Positions 17,039-26,192 of a stretch of 64,000 bases of DNA are shown in pieces. The DNA is from Niabella sp. Lineage in GTDB: Bacteria > Bacteroidota > Bacteroidia > Chitinophagales > Chitinophagaceae. Location: contig JAGIAT010000003.1 in NCBI GenBank assembly GCA_017744715.1, positions 124,001 through 188,000 on the forward strand. Direction: 5' to 3'. The notes under the pieces are model-generated. The model was given only the letters and a program-made list of their open reading frames with translations. It searched no databases and was not told where the DNA came from. The first letter of the stretch is position 1. Each line of letters opens with the position of its first letter. The position numbers and the translations under genes were made by a program.

Positions 17039-18613
17039 TTATTTCCAATAAGGATTTTGTTCGATCAGGGGATTTTTATCCATCACTTCCTGCGCCACGG
17101 GCCAGTAAATACCACCGCGGTCGATCAGCTCATTGAAGGCCGGGTCCGTACGCATAATTTTATTAAACCGTACCTGGTCATACCAGCGGTTTCCCTCACC
17201 CACCAGTTCCCTTCGCCGTTCCAGGAAAATATCAACCAGCAACTGGCGCATATCCTCCGGCTTACTTCCGCTTACCAGCCAGGGATTCAGCCCTCTCCGT
17301 TTCCGGATCTCGTTCAGTACCGCCCAGGCATCATTGTAATTGCCCAGTACGTATTGCGCCTCGGCCCGGATCAGATAGATCCCTTCAAAACGGGCGATGG
17401 GAATACAGGAGCCAAAAATGGTGAACGGACTATTGGTATATTCCATATTGCGGAATTTGGAAAATACCGGGATCGCGTTATAGTAATTGGTAAAATAGAC
17501 GGTTCCGTAATTTTTAAATTCAAACTGGTATGGATTCCGGGCATCGTTTACCGAATAAAACATCTGGCTGATCGTATCCCGGGTAATGTACAGGTCGGGG
17601 CGGTTGCGCGCCACATAGGGATTGGCCAGCGTAAGCGACTCCAGGTGCCCTACCCCGCTGGGCCCCGACTCCCGGTTGGCCATACGGTAGGGAAAGGCCA
17701 GTACCTGGTAGCAATAACTTCCGTTATTGGGGATACCGTTGCTGTAAAACACGCTCCGGGTGCCGGCCAGCAAGCTTGTCACCTCCGAGGTTTCAATAAA
17801 TTTTGTACGCGTTTTTCCCAGCTCCACTGCAAATTTGTAGGAGTAATTATAGGCATTCTGGTAATCGCCCATCCAGGCATAGATTTCGGCCAGCAATGCC
17901 ACACACTGGTAGTAGCCCCAAAATGCATTTCCCCAAACGTTCCAGTTTTCTCCGTAATAATTGCCGTTGAAGCCGAGCTTTGATTTATCGCTGCCCCCGA
18001 ATTCGGTGGGCAGGCTGTCCATATAATTGCGGATCTCGGACACGCAAAAACTGAGTACCTGTTTTTGCGGCGTGCGGGCTACCTGTAGGGTATTGCCGTC
18101 TTTTGTTGCATTAACAATCAGCGGCACATCGCCCCATATCCGGGAAATGTAAAAATAGTTAAACGCCCGAAGCAGGTGTGCCTGGGCAATATCTACTTTG
18201 CAGTTGAGCGCTGAATAACGCAGGTCGGCCTTACATTTTTCAGCATTTTCAATAAAGGTGTTACAGCCATCAATAGCGGCATAGAAGCGGCGCCAGTTGG
18301 TCAATTGAAGGATCTCCGGATAACTTTTATTGAGGTCGTTGCCAATGATCGCATCCAGGTAGCCTCCCTTTGTGGCCGATGTAAAATCCCCCTTCCGCAG
18401 CTCCCCATACATCCAGTGCGCATTGTTCTCTGCCAGGGCCGCCCGGGTAAGCCCGTAAATGCCCACCAGCCCGGCCTTTGCATCATCATAGGTTTGCCAC
18501 ATGGCCGTCCGCGGTGAAGCCGCCGATGATTCAATATCCAGCTTTTTATTGCAGGCCGTCAATACCAGCAGATAAAAGCCCATTAAGCAGGTTAAGATAC
18601 TATTCTGTTTCAT
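17039..18613 (-). CDS. SusD/RagB-family outer-membrane lipoprotein, first module
   Basis: 524 residues, lipobox LTACNKKLDIES (Cys21). Typical SusD features: 'MWQTYDDAKAGLVGIYGL', TPR-like helices ('AHLLRAFNYFYISRIWGDVPLIV'), the C-terminal motifs 'RFEGIYLIRAEAQYVLGNYNDAWAVLNEIRKRRG' and 'FLERRRELVGEGNRWYDQVRF', and the end KNPLIEQNPYWK. Its SusC partner ends 91 bp upstream. Substrate specificity is not visible. Confidence 0.92.
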   Translation of the reverse strand: MKQNSILTCLMGFYLLVLTACNKKLDIESSAASPRTAMWQTYDDAKAGLVGIYGLTRAALAENNAHWMYGELRKGDFTSATKGGYLDAIIGNDLNKSYPEILQLTNWRRFYAAIDGCNTFIENAEKCKADLRYSALNCKVDIAQAHLLRAFNYFYISRIWGDVPLIVNATKDGNTLQVARTPQKQVLSFCVSEIRNYMDSLPTEFGGSDKSKLGFNGNYYGENWNVWGNAFWGYYQCVALLAEIYAWMGDYQNAYNYSYKFAVELGKTRTKFIETSEVTSLLAGTRSVFYSNGIPNNGSYCYQVLAFPYRMANRESGPSGVGHLESLTLANPYVARNRPDLYITRDTISQMFYSVNDARNPYQFEFKNYGTVYFTNYYNAIPVFSKFRNMEYTNSPFTIFGSCIPIARFEGIYLIRAEAQYVLGNYNDAWAVLNEIRKRRGLNPWLVSGSKPEDMRQLLVDIFLERRRELVGEGNRWYDQVRFNKIMRTDPAFNELIDRGGIYWPVAQEVMDKNPLIEQNPYWK

Positions 18614-18704
18614 ACATTCTATCTTATAATTCCCTTTCCAGGCTCCGGATCAGGAAGTCAGTAACCGGAAGGACCATGCATGTAATCATCCGTTATAGCA
18701 TGCA

Positions 18705-21659
18705 TCAGAAATTCAATTTTGCTCCAATGATATACGAACGGGCAATGGGCAGGCTCCGTCCGGAGTAGATGCCCTGGTAATCCGTCAGCTCCGGGTCGCC
18801 GCCTTTAAAGGGCGTAAGTGTAAACAGGTTGGATGCCGTTACATACAGCAGGGCCTTTGAAAGCTTCATGCTTTTCAGCAACCCTGTTTTTGAAAAATCA
18901 TAACCCAGCGTGAGATACCGCAGCTTTAAAAAATCGGCGCGCTCCAGGAACAGGTCCTGGTCCAACCGGTATGGAATGGTTCCGCTCCAGGGATTATACA
19001 CCGGGTACCGGTTATAATCGAAAGTTTGCTGCCAGAACGTAACTTCTTTTACATAGGTGATATTCCGGGAGTTCTCCGTGTTGATAAAATCGAGCTTGCT
19101 GGCGGTAAGCTGATTCAGCAGCCGGTGCCCCAGGCCATAGAACAACAGGAAATCCAGGTTAAAATTCCGGAATGTCAGATTGTTGTCCAGTCCGCCGTAA
19201 TATACCGGCATGGAATGGCCTTTCAATACCTTATCGCGGGCATTGATTACCCCATCGTTATTCACATCCTTCCAGATCGCATCTCCCACTCCTAATTCCA
19301 GGGTACCAAATTTTACGGGGTTACGGGAACCATCCTCTAACACCGGCCCCATCGGGATGTCACCCGGCTGGTTAATAATGCCGTCGTTCTGGTATACCCA
19401 AAATGCATCCACCGGTTGTCCTACTACCAGCTTCCTGTCGGAGTATTCAATTTCCTGCAACTGGTAGGGCAGGCGGGTGAGTGTATTATGGCTGGTACTA
19501 AAATTGGCATCCAGCACCCAGTTGAGTCCCTTCCGGTGTTTCAGGATATCGGCTGTAAGATGCATATTAAGGCCGGCGTTCCGTACGGCCATTCCCTGCA
19601 CCTGCTTATAGGTAAAACCACTTTCGGTGGGAAGGGAAACCGGAACGATCATGTTCTTATCTTCATTGTTGTAATAGTTAACGCCGAGTACCAGCCGGTC
19701 TTTCCATATACCCAGTTCTGTGCCTATATCCAGTTTCTGGCTGTAGGGCCAGCCATAGGTATTCATGATCCATCCGGCTGAATAGGTTTGAGAAAGCGCA
19801 GCTAGTCCGGCATAGCTTCCCAGTACCGGCTCATCAGAATACCCTACGTCCACCCGGTATTGCGGACCGATGCGAAAACGATTATCCGTAATCAGCTTTC
19901 CAAATATGCCCCAGGAAGCTTTTAACGCCAGGGTGCTGAAAGGCCCGCTCTTCTGTAACAGCTCCTGTATATTGAATTTTGAGCTGAATACCGGCGTCAG
20001 CAACCAGCGGTTGGTTTTGGAGAAACCGGAATACCCGTCGTACCTTCCAAGCGCATTGACCGTTACCACGTTCCGGAACGAATAGTCCAGCGTTGCATAA
20101 AGCGAGGAGAGTGCCGATTTTATTTTATCGGTAAAGGGATAGGCAAAGATGTCGTAAGCATTCTGGTAAACCGAACCGCTTAACCTGATTTCTTTGATCT
20201 TTATAAAATCATTGGGTGTATTATACCCCAGTACATAATCATACTTAGACTGATCCGTGAGGAAGGTATGCCCTGCACCGATGGTAACCTGGTGCCGTTC
20301 ATCATCCGATTTGAATTGATAGTCGATCGTGTTCCGTATGGTTGCACGCTGATTGAACCCGAAATAGGAAGAAATAAAACTGGTATTGTCCATCAGGGGC
20401 TTTCCATAAAACACATCCCGGAGCCCCTCTTCATAGTCCAGCGATAGTTGCGATTTCAAACTAAGCTGCCCCAACTGCGCCACCGCAGCAAAGTATCCCA
20501 CAAAGGAGTTGGTTTTATTCCGGTCTTCGGAACCCCGGTACTTATCCAGGAAGCGCTGATAGGATGCGGCACCCGGAGAAACGGGGTTGGTAAGATCCGG
20601 AACAAACCTTGTTTCGGCAAAGCGGTCGCGTAAATTGCGGTTCCGTTCCCGCTGGGTGCGGATGGCGTTCATATTACCGGTGATCGTAAGCCATTTCATG
20701 GGAAGCATGTTGATCCCAAAGGAAACAGCATAACGGTCTAAGCCCGTGGCATCAAAATTATGACTGCGGGTATCACTGATATTGAAGCGGAAATTTGCCC
20801 GTTCGCTTCCACCCACCAGGCCAAAACCCAGGTAGTACACCGGTTTTGCCTGGTAATAAAGATCCTTCCAGTTGGCCGCGCCGTAGTAATCCGGATCATA
20901 GCTGTTGGCTACATAAACGGGGTAGTCCAGTTTTTGATCATCCGATGCATATTTTTCATAAAAGGGCCACCGGAAATTATTTTCATACGCTGCATTTACG
21001 GTTTTTATGGCCGGGCGCTGCAGCAGCCCCACATAAGTATCTACGTTAAACTGCCGCACGCCGGATTGTGCATTTTTGGTGGTTACCCAAAGCGCTCCGT
21101 TGGCTGCCAGCGGACCCAGACGGGCCAGGTCTGCCGGGCTGCTGAGCAGCTCAATATGTGCAATATTATTTACATCCAGTATTGAGAGCGGGTTGGTTGC
21201 CGGACCGATCCGGTTAAAATCAAACCGCTGGATATTGTAACTTAAACCGGTTTCCTGTGCCAGGGGTGCCCCGTTTACAAATACAGCCGGCTGTATACTG
21301 TACAGATCCTGTTTTGAGAACACAGGATGCGTTACCCCGCGCACAAACATGAATTGCTCCGTGCCCGGTTCCCCGTTATCTTCTTTAACAAACAGCCCGG
21401 CAGCAGCTCCTTTCATATATTGCTGTAAGGAGATCATAGGCGTTGCAGATGCCCCCGCCAGCGGTGCCCGGCTTATTCTGGGGTTTACTTCCAGCGTGCC
21501 CGGGTGATGGGTACGCTGCAGCTCCTGGTTGAAGCGCCGGGTATTGACCACTTTTACCAGCGAATCTTCCGCCTCCGGATCGCCCTGGCCCCATGCCTGG
21601 CCCGATACCCATAAACCGGAAAACAGCACGCAGATCAATTGTATTATTCTAAATCTCAT
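18705..21659 (-). CDS. SusC/RagA-family TonB-dependent transporter without the N-terminal carboxypeptidase-like domain, first module
   Basis: 984 residues from ATG 21659, the start of a signal peptide (MRFRIIQLICVLFSGLWVSGQAWGQ). An upstream in-frame extension to 21836 runs through the promoter region and is rejected. Instead of the usual beta-sandwich domain there is a short linker of about 65 residues, then a divergent plug ('LQQYMKGAAAGLFVKEDNGEPGTEQFMFVRG', 'AVFVNGAPLA', 'IAHIELLSSPADLARLGPLAANGALWVTTK') and the barrel, ending in ARSYIIGAKLNF. It is the first gene of the 12-gene operon and is divergent from the GntR regulator. A palindromic operator candidate lies at 21769-21781. Confidence 0.88.
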   Translation of the reverse strand: MRFRIIQLICVLFSGLWVSGQAWGQGDPEAEDSLVKVVNTRRFNQELQRTHHPGTLEVNPRISRAPLAGASATPMISLQQYMKGAAAGLFVKEDNGEPGTEQFMFVRGVTHPVFSKQDLYSIQPAVFVNGAPLAQETGLSYNIQRFDFNRIGPATNPLSILDVNNIAHIELLSSPADLARLGPLAANGALWVTTKNAQSGVRQFNVDTYVGLLQRPAIKTVNAAYENNFRWPFYEKYASDDQKLDYPVYVANSYDPDYYGAANWKDLYYQAKPVYYLGFGLVGGSERANFRFNISDTRSHNFDATGLDRYAVSFGINMLPMKWLTITGNMNAIRTQRERNRNLRDRFAETRFVPDLTNPVSPGAASYQRFLDKYRGSEDRNKTNSFVGYFAAVAQLGQLSLKSQLSLDYEEGLRDVFYGKPLMDNTSFISSYFGFNQRATIRNTIDYQFKSDDERHQVTIGAGHTFLTDQSKYDYVLGYNTPNDFIKIKEIRLSGSVYQNAYDIFAYPFTDKIKSALSSLYATLDYSFRNVVTVNALGRYDGYSGFSKTNRWLLTPVFSSKFNIQELLQKSGPFSTLALKASWGIFGKLITDNRFRIGPQYRVDVGYSDEPVLGSYAGLAALSQTYSAGWIMNTYGWPYSQKLDIGTELGIWKDRLVLGVNYYNNEDKNMIVPVSLPTESGFTYKQVQGMAVRNAGLNMHLTADILKHRKGLNWVLDANFSTSHNTLTRLPYQLQEIEYSDRKLVVGQPVDAFWVYQNDGIINQPGDIPMGPVLEDGSRNPVKFGTLELGVGDAIWKDVNNDGVINARDKVLKGHSMPVYYGGLDNNLTFRNFNLDFLLFYGLGHRLLNQLTASKLDFINTENSRNITYVKEVTFWQQTFDYNRYPVYNPWSGTIPYRLDQDLFLERADFLKLRYLTLGYDFSKTGLLKSMKLSKALLYVTASNLFTLTPFKGGDPELTDYQGIYSGRSLPIARSYIIGAKLNF

Positions 21660-21748
21660 ATGCAAGGCAATCTGTTTTACTTTTCTACATTGAAACGCAT
21701 TGTTACGGGATGCAGCCGTTTGCGTAGTACTCCAAAAGCAAGCTGCAT

Positions 21749-21756
21749 CAAAAATA
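21749..21756 (-). promoter_or_regulatory. Candidate -7 box for the first SusC operon
   Basis: On the minus strand this reads TATTTTTG, matching the Bacteroidota -7 consensus TAnnTTTG. It would give a leader of about 85 nt before the ATG at 21659. No good -33 TTG is seen at the expected distance, so the call is weak. The operator candidate at 21769-21781 would lie just upstream, within the promoter. Confidence 0.35.
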
Positions 21757-21768
21757 GGCAATATTTTA

Positions 21769-21781
21769 ATATGTCGTACAT
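21769..21781. promoter_or_regulatory. Candidate GntR operator, copy 1
   Basis: Sequence ATATGTCGTACAT. It contains a GT-N3-AC core flanked by matching ATGT/ACAT arms, as FadR/FCD-type GntR proteins usually bind. The same 13 bases occur on the other strand at 37624-37636. It sits in the 211-bp gap between the GntR gene and the SusC gene, so it could control both. Confidence 0.55.
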
Positions 21782-21844
21782 TTTTATTTAAAAAGCATGA
21801 AATTATTTTTTCAAAAAAAACCAAGCATTGTTTCATCCGTAAAT

Positions 21845-21852
21845 TACCTTTG
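21845..21852 (+). promoter_or_regulatory. Candidate -7 box for the GntR gene
   Basis: TACCTTTG fits TAnnTTTG and lies 18 bp before the ATG at 21871, giving a very short leader. A TTG lies 14 bp upstream of the box, shorter than the usual spacing. Confidence 0.35.
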
Positions 21853-21870
21853 CCGTAAAAGCATTATCAA

Positions 21871-22575
21871 ATGAAGATCTCAAAATTGAAGCCGATAGAA
21901 ACGTTAACGCAGGTTGACAAAATAGAACAGAGCCTGCAGGACTACCTGGACAGCGCCAACCTGCAGCCGGGTGATGCGCTTCCCAAGGAAGTAGAACTGG
22001 CACAGGCGTTGGGCGTAAGCAGAACGGCAATACGGGAGGCCCTGTCCCGGTTCCGGACACTGGGGATCATCGAAAGCCGTAAAAACCGGGGCATGCTGAT
22101 TGCCAGCCCGGACCCCCTTGTTAATTTTGAACGGGTGATGTCGCCCAAGCTGCTGAATGACGATACACTGAGAGATATGTTTGAATTGCGCCTGGTATTG
22201 GAAGTAGGTAATTGCGAACTGGTATTTAAACGGAAAACAGCGGAGGATATCGAATACCTGGAATCGGTTGTGGATAAAGAAGAACATACGGCACAAACGC
22301 CGAAGAACAGCGCCGTACTGATTAAATACGATATCGACTTTCATTCCGGCCTGTATAAAATATCCGGCAACGATACACTGATCCGTTTTCAAAAAATGCT
22401 GATGCCCGTATTTATGTATTCCTTTAAAAAATTTCACCCGGATCCCAAGCAGTCGATCCTGAATCACGAGGTATCGCACCGGGATTTGCTTAACACGCTA
22501 AAGAAGGGCACGGTGGATGATTTCCGGTCGAAGATGAAAAAGCATTTGCGTAACTATTACGACAAGATCTCCTGA
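21871..22575 (+). CDS. GntR-family transcriptional regulator, FadR/FCD subfamily
   Basis: 234 residues. The N-terminal winged helix-turn-helix (about 20-85) shows 'LQPGDALPKEVELAQALGVSRTAIREALSRFRTLGIIESRKNRG'. The C-terminal all-helical FCD domain (about 100-230) has the expected metal ligands: Asp and His in YDIDFHSGLY, His in NHEVSHRDLL and His in KMKKHLRNY. Such proteins sense organic acids or sugar acids bound at the metal and usually repress nearby catabolic genes. It is divergent from the SusC operon. A shared palindrome at 21769 and 37624 suggests that its regulon includes both the SusCD operon and the 14-gene catabolic operon. Confidence 0.92.
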   Translation: MKISKLKPIETLTQVDKIEQSLQDYLDSANLQPGDALPKEVELAQALGVSRTAIREALSRFRTLGIIESRKNRGMLIASPDPLVNFERVMSPKLLNDDTLRDMFELRLVLEVGNCELVFKRKTAEDIEYLESVVDKEEHTAQTPKNSAVLIKYDIDFHSGLYKISGNDTLIRFQKMLMPVFMYSFKKFHPDPKQSILNHEVSHRDLLNTLKKGTVDDFRSKMKKHLRNYYDKIS

Positions 22576-23084
22576 TCACCCGCATCAAAGTTATTGCTGT
22601 TTTCGGTCAGCAAGGACACAACACCAGGTCGGGCCGTAATGGTGTCCGCATATTGCCATCAACTTAAGAAAATGGATCGTGCTTATGGCACTCCGTTGCT
22701 CCACAGCATGTTTGGGCTCCGGAATAAATTCCGAAGTTGCCGGATTACCCAGGCCGATGGCCTTCCCAATCCCTGGGGAGCCTGACAAGCCGCCGGCTTG
22801 CGCTCGTGTGGCAATGACGTACCCTGGTTCGTTGAAAAGACACTACGATAAAAGCGAAAGAGCACCGGCCCGGGCCAAAAGTTGACAACAATGGTGTATG
22901 CAACGGCCACTTTTGGTTAGGCACCTGAATAAAATTGATTCCGGTTTATCAGGAACAGCAGCCGCAAATCTGCAGCTTTTTTATCCTTCAACACCAATAA
23001 AAATCAGCGCATCAGCGGCCATTAAAATAACTAAACGAGAATCGAAGCAGCTCGCGGTACTTATATGCATGCCTAGTGTGCCTC
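22576..23084. other. Intergenic region rich in small hairpins, no gene
   Basis: No convincing coding frame. Between 22720 and 22800 there are four consecutive perfect short stems: CGGAAT/ATTCCG (22720-22733), AGGCC/GGCCT (22751-22763), TCCC/GGGA (about 22770-22780) and CAAGCC/GGCTTG (22786-22800). The stretch then ends in GTGTGGCAATGAC. This looks like a dispersed hairpin-type intergenic repeat. No typical terminator is seen right after the GntR gene. Confidence 0.5.
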
Positions 23085-24320
23085 TTATGCACTTCGTTCT
23101 TTTTGTGGGCGCACACAGAAAAGCGCTGCAGCAGCCAGCAGGATCAGCAAGGCCGCACATTGATAAATGGTACCCAGGCCGATAGCGGCATCCCGTAACG
23201 CGCCGCCAAAATATAACGCAATTCCTCCTACAAGGGTACCACAGAAATTTAAAATACCATAACCGGTTGCCCGGTATTTTTCATCAACCAGCATGCTCAG
23301 CACCGGCATCGTATTGGTATCCGTAAACGCTTTTGTAAATGCATAGATCACAAAGCAACCTATGGCAACGGCCAGTGCACCGGTATAACTGGCCAGGAAG
23401 ATGGCGGGTGCAGCAATACAAAGGCCGATGGCCGGCACCCAGATCCGGCCTCTTTGATTGGTCCTGCTCCATTGATCGGCCAGTACGCCGCCGGTGAGTA
23501 CGCCAAAGATGGCTGCGGTAAAAACATATCCGGTAGAATAGATGCCCGCCCTTGTTTGCGACAGATGAAACTTTTCCTGGAAGTAAGTGGGCAGCCACCC
23601 AACAACCAGCCAGGTCATTAAACTGACCAGGGCAAAAAACATCACCAGCAGCACAAAAGACCGTTGCCGGAACAGCGCTTTCAGCGCCACCGGAAACTTT
23701 ATACGTTCCTGTTTTTTCTCTTCCACCGGTCCTGTTGTTTTGGGTGCATCCTTTAACAGGAATAACAGCAGCACTGCATATAGCACACCAAAAACGCCAA
23801 AGGCCATAAAGGCCGTATTCCATTGATGTCCTTCCGCGATCCACCCGCCCACAAAACCAAGGCTTTGCCCGGCCATGATGCCCGCCATATGAATACCGTT
23901 GGCCAGTGAGCGCGTGGTGGTTTTATGATAATCCATAATGAGTGCCAGGGCGGCCGGTATATAACAAGCCTCGCTAAGTCCCATCAATGCTCTTGTGATC
24001 AGCAATTCATGAAAGGACGTTGCATAGGCGGTCATCCAGGTAACGGCGGACCAGATGAAAAGACTGATCAAAATAACTTTTGCTTTACTGAACCGGTCGG
24101 CAAAAAAACCAGCCAGCGGGCTGAACAGTCCGTATACCCAAAGAAATACGGCCGTCAGCAATCCGAACTGCGCATCCGACATCGGGATGGCCGTAACGAT
24201 CGACGTACGCATGGTAGTGATCATGGTGCGATCGATATAATTGAGCATGGCAATGATAAACAGCAACCCCACTACCATCCATGCCTGCGACATGGTATTC
24301 TTTATAATCCTGGCTTCCAT
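23085..24320 (-). CDS. MFS transporter, anion:cation symporter-like
   Basis: 411 residues with about 12 hydrophobic segments. Family marks: 'LLFIIAMLNYIDRTMITTMRTSI' in helix 1, the loop 2-3 motif GFFADRFSKAK, and 'RALMGLSEACYIPAALALIMDYH' in helix 4-5, typical of the ACS family that includes hexuronate, tartrate and sialic-acid-type carriers. It is the last gene of the catabolic run, but a terminator-like hairpin at 24407-24440 separates it from the aminotransferase gene. It may therefore be partly uncoupled from the operon or governed by that leader. It is the obvious candidate for inner-membrane uptake of the operon's substrate. Confidence 0.85.
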   Translation of the reverse strand: MEARIIKNTMSQAWMVVGLLFIIAMLNYIDRTMITTMRTSIVTAIPMSDAQFGLLTAVFLWVYGLFSPLAGFFADRFSKAKVILISLFIWSAVTWMTAYATSFHELLITRALMGLSEACYIPAALALIMDYHKTTTRSLANGIHMAGIMAGQSLGFVGGWIAEGHQWNTAFMAFGVFGVLYAVLLLFLLKDAPKTTGPVEEKKQERIKFPVALKALFRQRSFVLLVMFFALVSLMTWLVVGWLPTYFQEKFHLSQTRAGIYSTGYVFTAAIFGVLTGGVLADQWSRTNQRGRIWVPAIGLCIAAPAIFLASYTGALAVAIGCFVIYAFTKAFTDTNTMPVLSMLVDEKYRATGYGILNFCGTLVGGIALYFGGALRDAAIGLGTIYQCAALLILLAAAALFCVRPQKERSA

Positions 24321-24806
24321 TTTAACTATTAACGTTGTTTAAACTTTATGATGCGGTACTATTCCCCGCAGATCCCGATACTGTTGCATGTGCGTCAAGT
24401 TAGCATAAAAAAAACTGCATCCGCCGCTATGCGGCTGATGAATATTGGAAGAGCGGGTTTTAAACCGTCTCGCCATCCAGGCGAAGGACGGAGAGCCGTC
24501 AGCCCGATACATGCACCGTGCCCCTGGCACTTTCATCTGTTTTTCGCTGCCAACGTCGCGCTGAAGCACGACGTTATGAAATCTATCCGGGGCCATGTCG
24601 CTCAAAGACTTTAATCGTGCAGGTTTGCCAGCGTGCATATATCCGCTTAATCTGATGCACATGCAATAGCTGTCGGGATTACAGAAAATCAATCTGCCTG
24701 AAATCAGCGGGAAAGTCAGACGCCCCTCTATTTTTTTCGAAAAGATCAAACAGTTTCATTTAAGCCTTCCTGCATTCATTGTTTTTTTCCGGTTCCTGTC
24801 CGTTAT
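24321..24806 (-). other. Intergenic leader with hairpin array, possible structured RNA
   Basis: 486 bp between two minus-strand genes that otherwise belong to a tightly packed run. It contains perfect stems AACGTCG/CGACGTT (24552-24575), GTGCC/GGCAC (24518-24530), GACGG/CCGTC (24487-24500), CGCC/GGCG (24471-24483) and GGTTT/AAACC (24455-24465), plus a terminator-like hairpin with an 8-U tail (24407-24440). The open frame at 24339-24749 runs through all of these and shows no domain, so I do not call it a gene. A structured non-coding RNA, an attenuator for the MFS gene, or an inserted repeat element are the alternatives. Confidence 0.45.
24407..24440 (-). terminator. Intrinsic-terminator-like hairpin upstream of the MFS gene
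   Basis: Stem CATC-C-GCCGC/GCGGC-T-GATG around TAT (24418-24440, one mismatch), followed on the minus strand by CAG and eight U residues (24414-24407). It lies 86 bp before the MFS start and could end transcription from the aminotransferase gene, or act as an attenuator. Confidence 0.55.
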
Positions 24807-26108
24807 TTATAAACTGCCCAGCACTTCTTTTGCAACCGCAATGGCATGATCAATTTCCGCTTCCGTATGCACGGCACTGATATACCAGAGCCCCCGCCCG
24901 ATGATCCGGATATTCCGGTCGTGCATGGCAGCGATAAACCGTCCCAGCTTTGCTTTATCGGCTTTTAAGGTATTCCGGTAATTCAATGCAATACCTGCAT
25001 CGCTGAACGAAATTGCGAACATCGGGCCCGGCCCCGTAACCACCAGGTTTTGACCGGCCTGCGCGGCGCCTTCCCGCAAACCCGCCATCAGCCGTTGCCC
25101 CAGGGCAAACATCCGGTCATAGGGTGCCTCATTTTCCAGGATCTGAATGGTGGCAAGCGCTGCCGCCACCATCGGGCAGCTGGAATTCATCGTGCCTGCA
25201 TGAATGACCTGCGCGCTTTCAATATACTGCATCCATTCATATTTACCCACAATGGCGCTGATGGGATAACCGCTTCCCATGGCCTTTGCAAAAATGGAAA
25301 GATCCGGGGTAACGCCATAATAGGTTTGAGCGCCGCCCAGCCCTACCCTGAAGCCCGTGATCACTTCATCAAAGATCAGGGCAATACCATACGCATCACA
25401 TAGCTGCCTTAACCCGCTCAGGAAGCCGGCTGCCGGTTCAATACAACCATTGTTACACATAACCGGTTCCGTAATAATAGCTGCTATTTCCTCGTGGTGT
25501 TTTTTTACGGTTTCTTCAACCAATGCCAGGTCATTCCAGGGCCGGATCAGGAATTCGGCTCTTGTAGCAGGCGCCATTCCGCCAGACCAGGGAAATACCT
25601 CCGGATCTTCCGGAGCGCCCAATGCCTCCGGTGCCGGCGTTGAAATGCCCCAGGCCACATTATCGAGCCAGCCATGATAATGCCCTTCAAACCTTAAAAA
25701 TTTATGCCGGCCGGTTTTAGCCCTTGCCACCCGGAATGCTGTTTGAACCGCTTCCGAACCATCCAAACAAAAACGGATACGTTCCGCGGAAGGGATCCAC
25801 TTACAGAGCTTCTCCGCCAGTTCAACTTCCCGGATATGCTGCCCCGCGTATAACTGGCCATTTTCTGAATAAGTATGAATGGCTTCCAGTACCCCTGGAT
25901 GCGAATGGCCCAGGATCATCGGCCCCTGACTAAGCGTAAAATCCAGGTACTCGTTTCCATCCACATCGGTGATCCGGCTTCCTTTTGCACCGGTATAAAA
26001 CAAGGCATGCGGATGATTGTATTTTCTAAATTCGGAAGACACGCCTCCTGCCAGTACCTTGCCGGCACGCAGGAGCAATGCTTTTGATTGCTGATATCGG
26101 TTGCTCAT
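24807..26108 (-). CDS. Class III PLP-dependent aminotransferase, glutamate-1-semialdehyde-aminomutase-like
   Basis: 433 residues from ATG 26108 (MSNRYQQSKALLLRAGKVLAGGVSSEFRKY); a longer frame to 26159 adds an atypical leader. Marks: 'YLDFTLSQGPMILGHSHPGVLEAI', 'GSEAVQTAFRVARAKTGR', 'EGHYHGWLD', 'FDEVITGFRVGLGG' (Asp247 binds the PLP ring nitrogen) and the Schiff-base lysine in IFAKAMGSGYP (Lys275). The family moves amino groups on omega-amino or alpha-amino acids, or acts as a 1,2-aminomutase. As the window has no other heme genes and the gene sits in a catabolic operon, a transaminase or aminomutase on the operon's substrate is more likely than HemL. Confidence 0.85.
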   Translation of the reverse strand: MSNRYQQSKALLLRAGKVLAGGVSSEFRKYNHPHALFYTGAKGSRITDVDGNEYLDFTLSQGPMILGHSHPGVLEAIHTYSENGQLYAGQHIREVELAEKLCKWIPSAERIRFCLDGSEAVQTAFRVARAKTGRHKFLRFEGHYHGWLDNVAWGISTPAPEALGAPEDPEVFPWSGGMAPATRAEFLIRPWNDLALVEETVKKHHEEIAAIITEPVMCNNGCIEPAAGFLSGLRQLCDAYGIALIFDEVITGFRVGLGGAQTYYGVTPDLSIFAKAMGSGYPISAIVGKYEWMQYIESAQVIHAGTMNSSCPMVAAALATIQILENEAPYDRMFALGQRLMAGLREGAAQAGQNLVVTGPGPMFAISFSDAGIALNYRNTLKADKAKLGRFIAAMHDRNIRIIGRGLWYISAVHTEAEIDHAIAVAKEVLGSL

Positions 26109-26192
26109 CGTTTTTATTGATTGAAGGGATTCATGTAAAACAAGGTTCACCACAAGCATCCTGTTGCGGCCGGATAAACCTTTACGTATTTT

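Noticed and set aside
21660..21836. N-terminal extension of the first SusC
   Set aside because: Would translate the promoter and operator region; the signal peptide begins at 21659.
24339..24749. Open frame of 136 codons
   Set aside because: It runs through six hairpins and a terminator-like sequence and shows no domain. Kept as a structured intergenic region, though protein coding is not fully excluded.
24807..26108. Heme-pathway HemL
   Set aside because: It resembles glutamate-1-semialdehyde aminomutase, but it lies within a catabolic operon without other heme genes, and Bacteroidota catabolic class III aminotransferases look alike.
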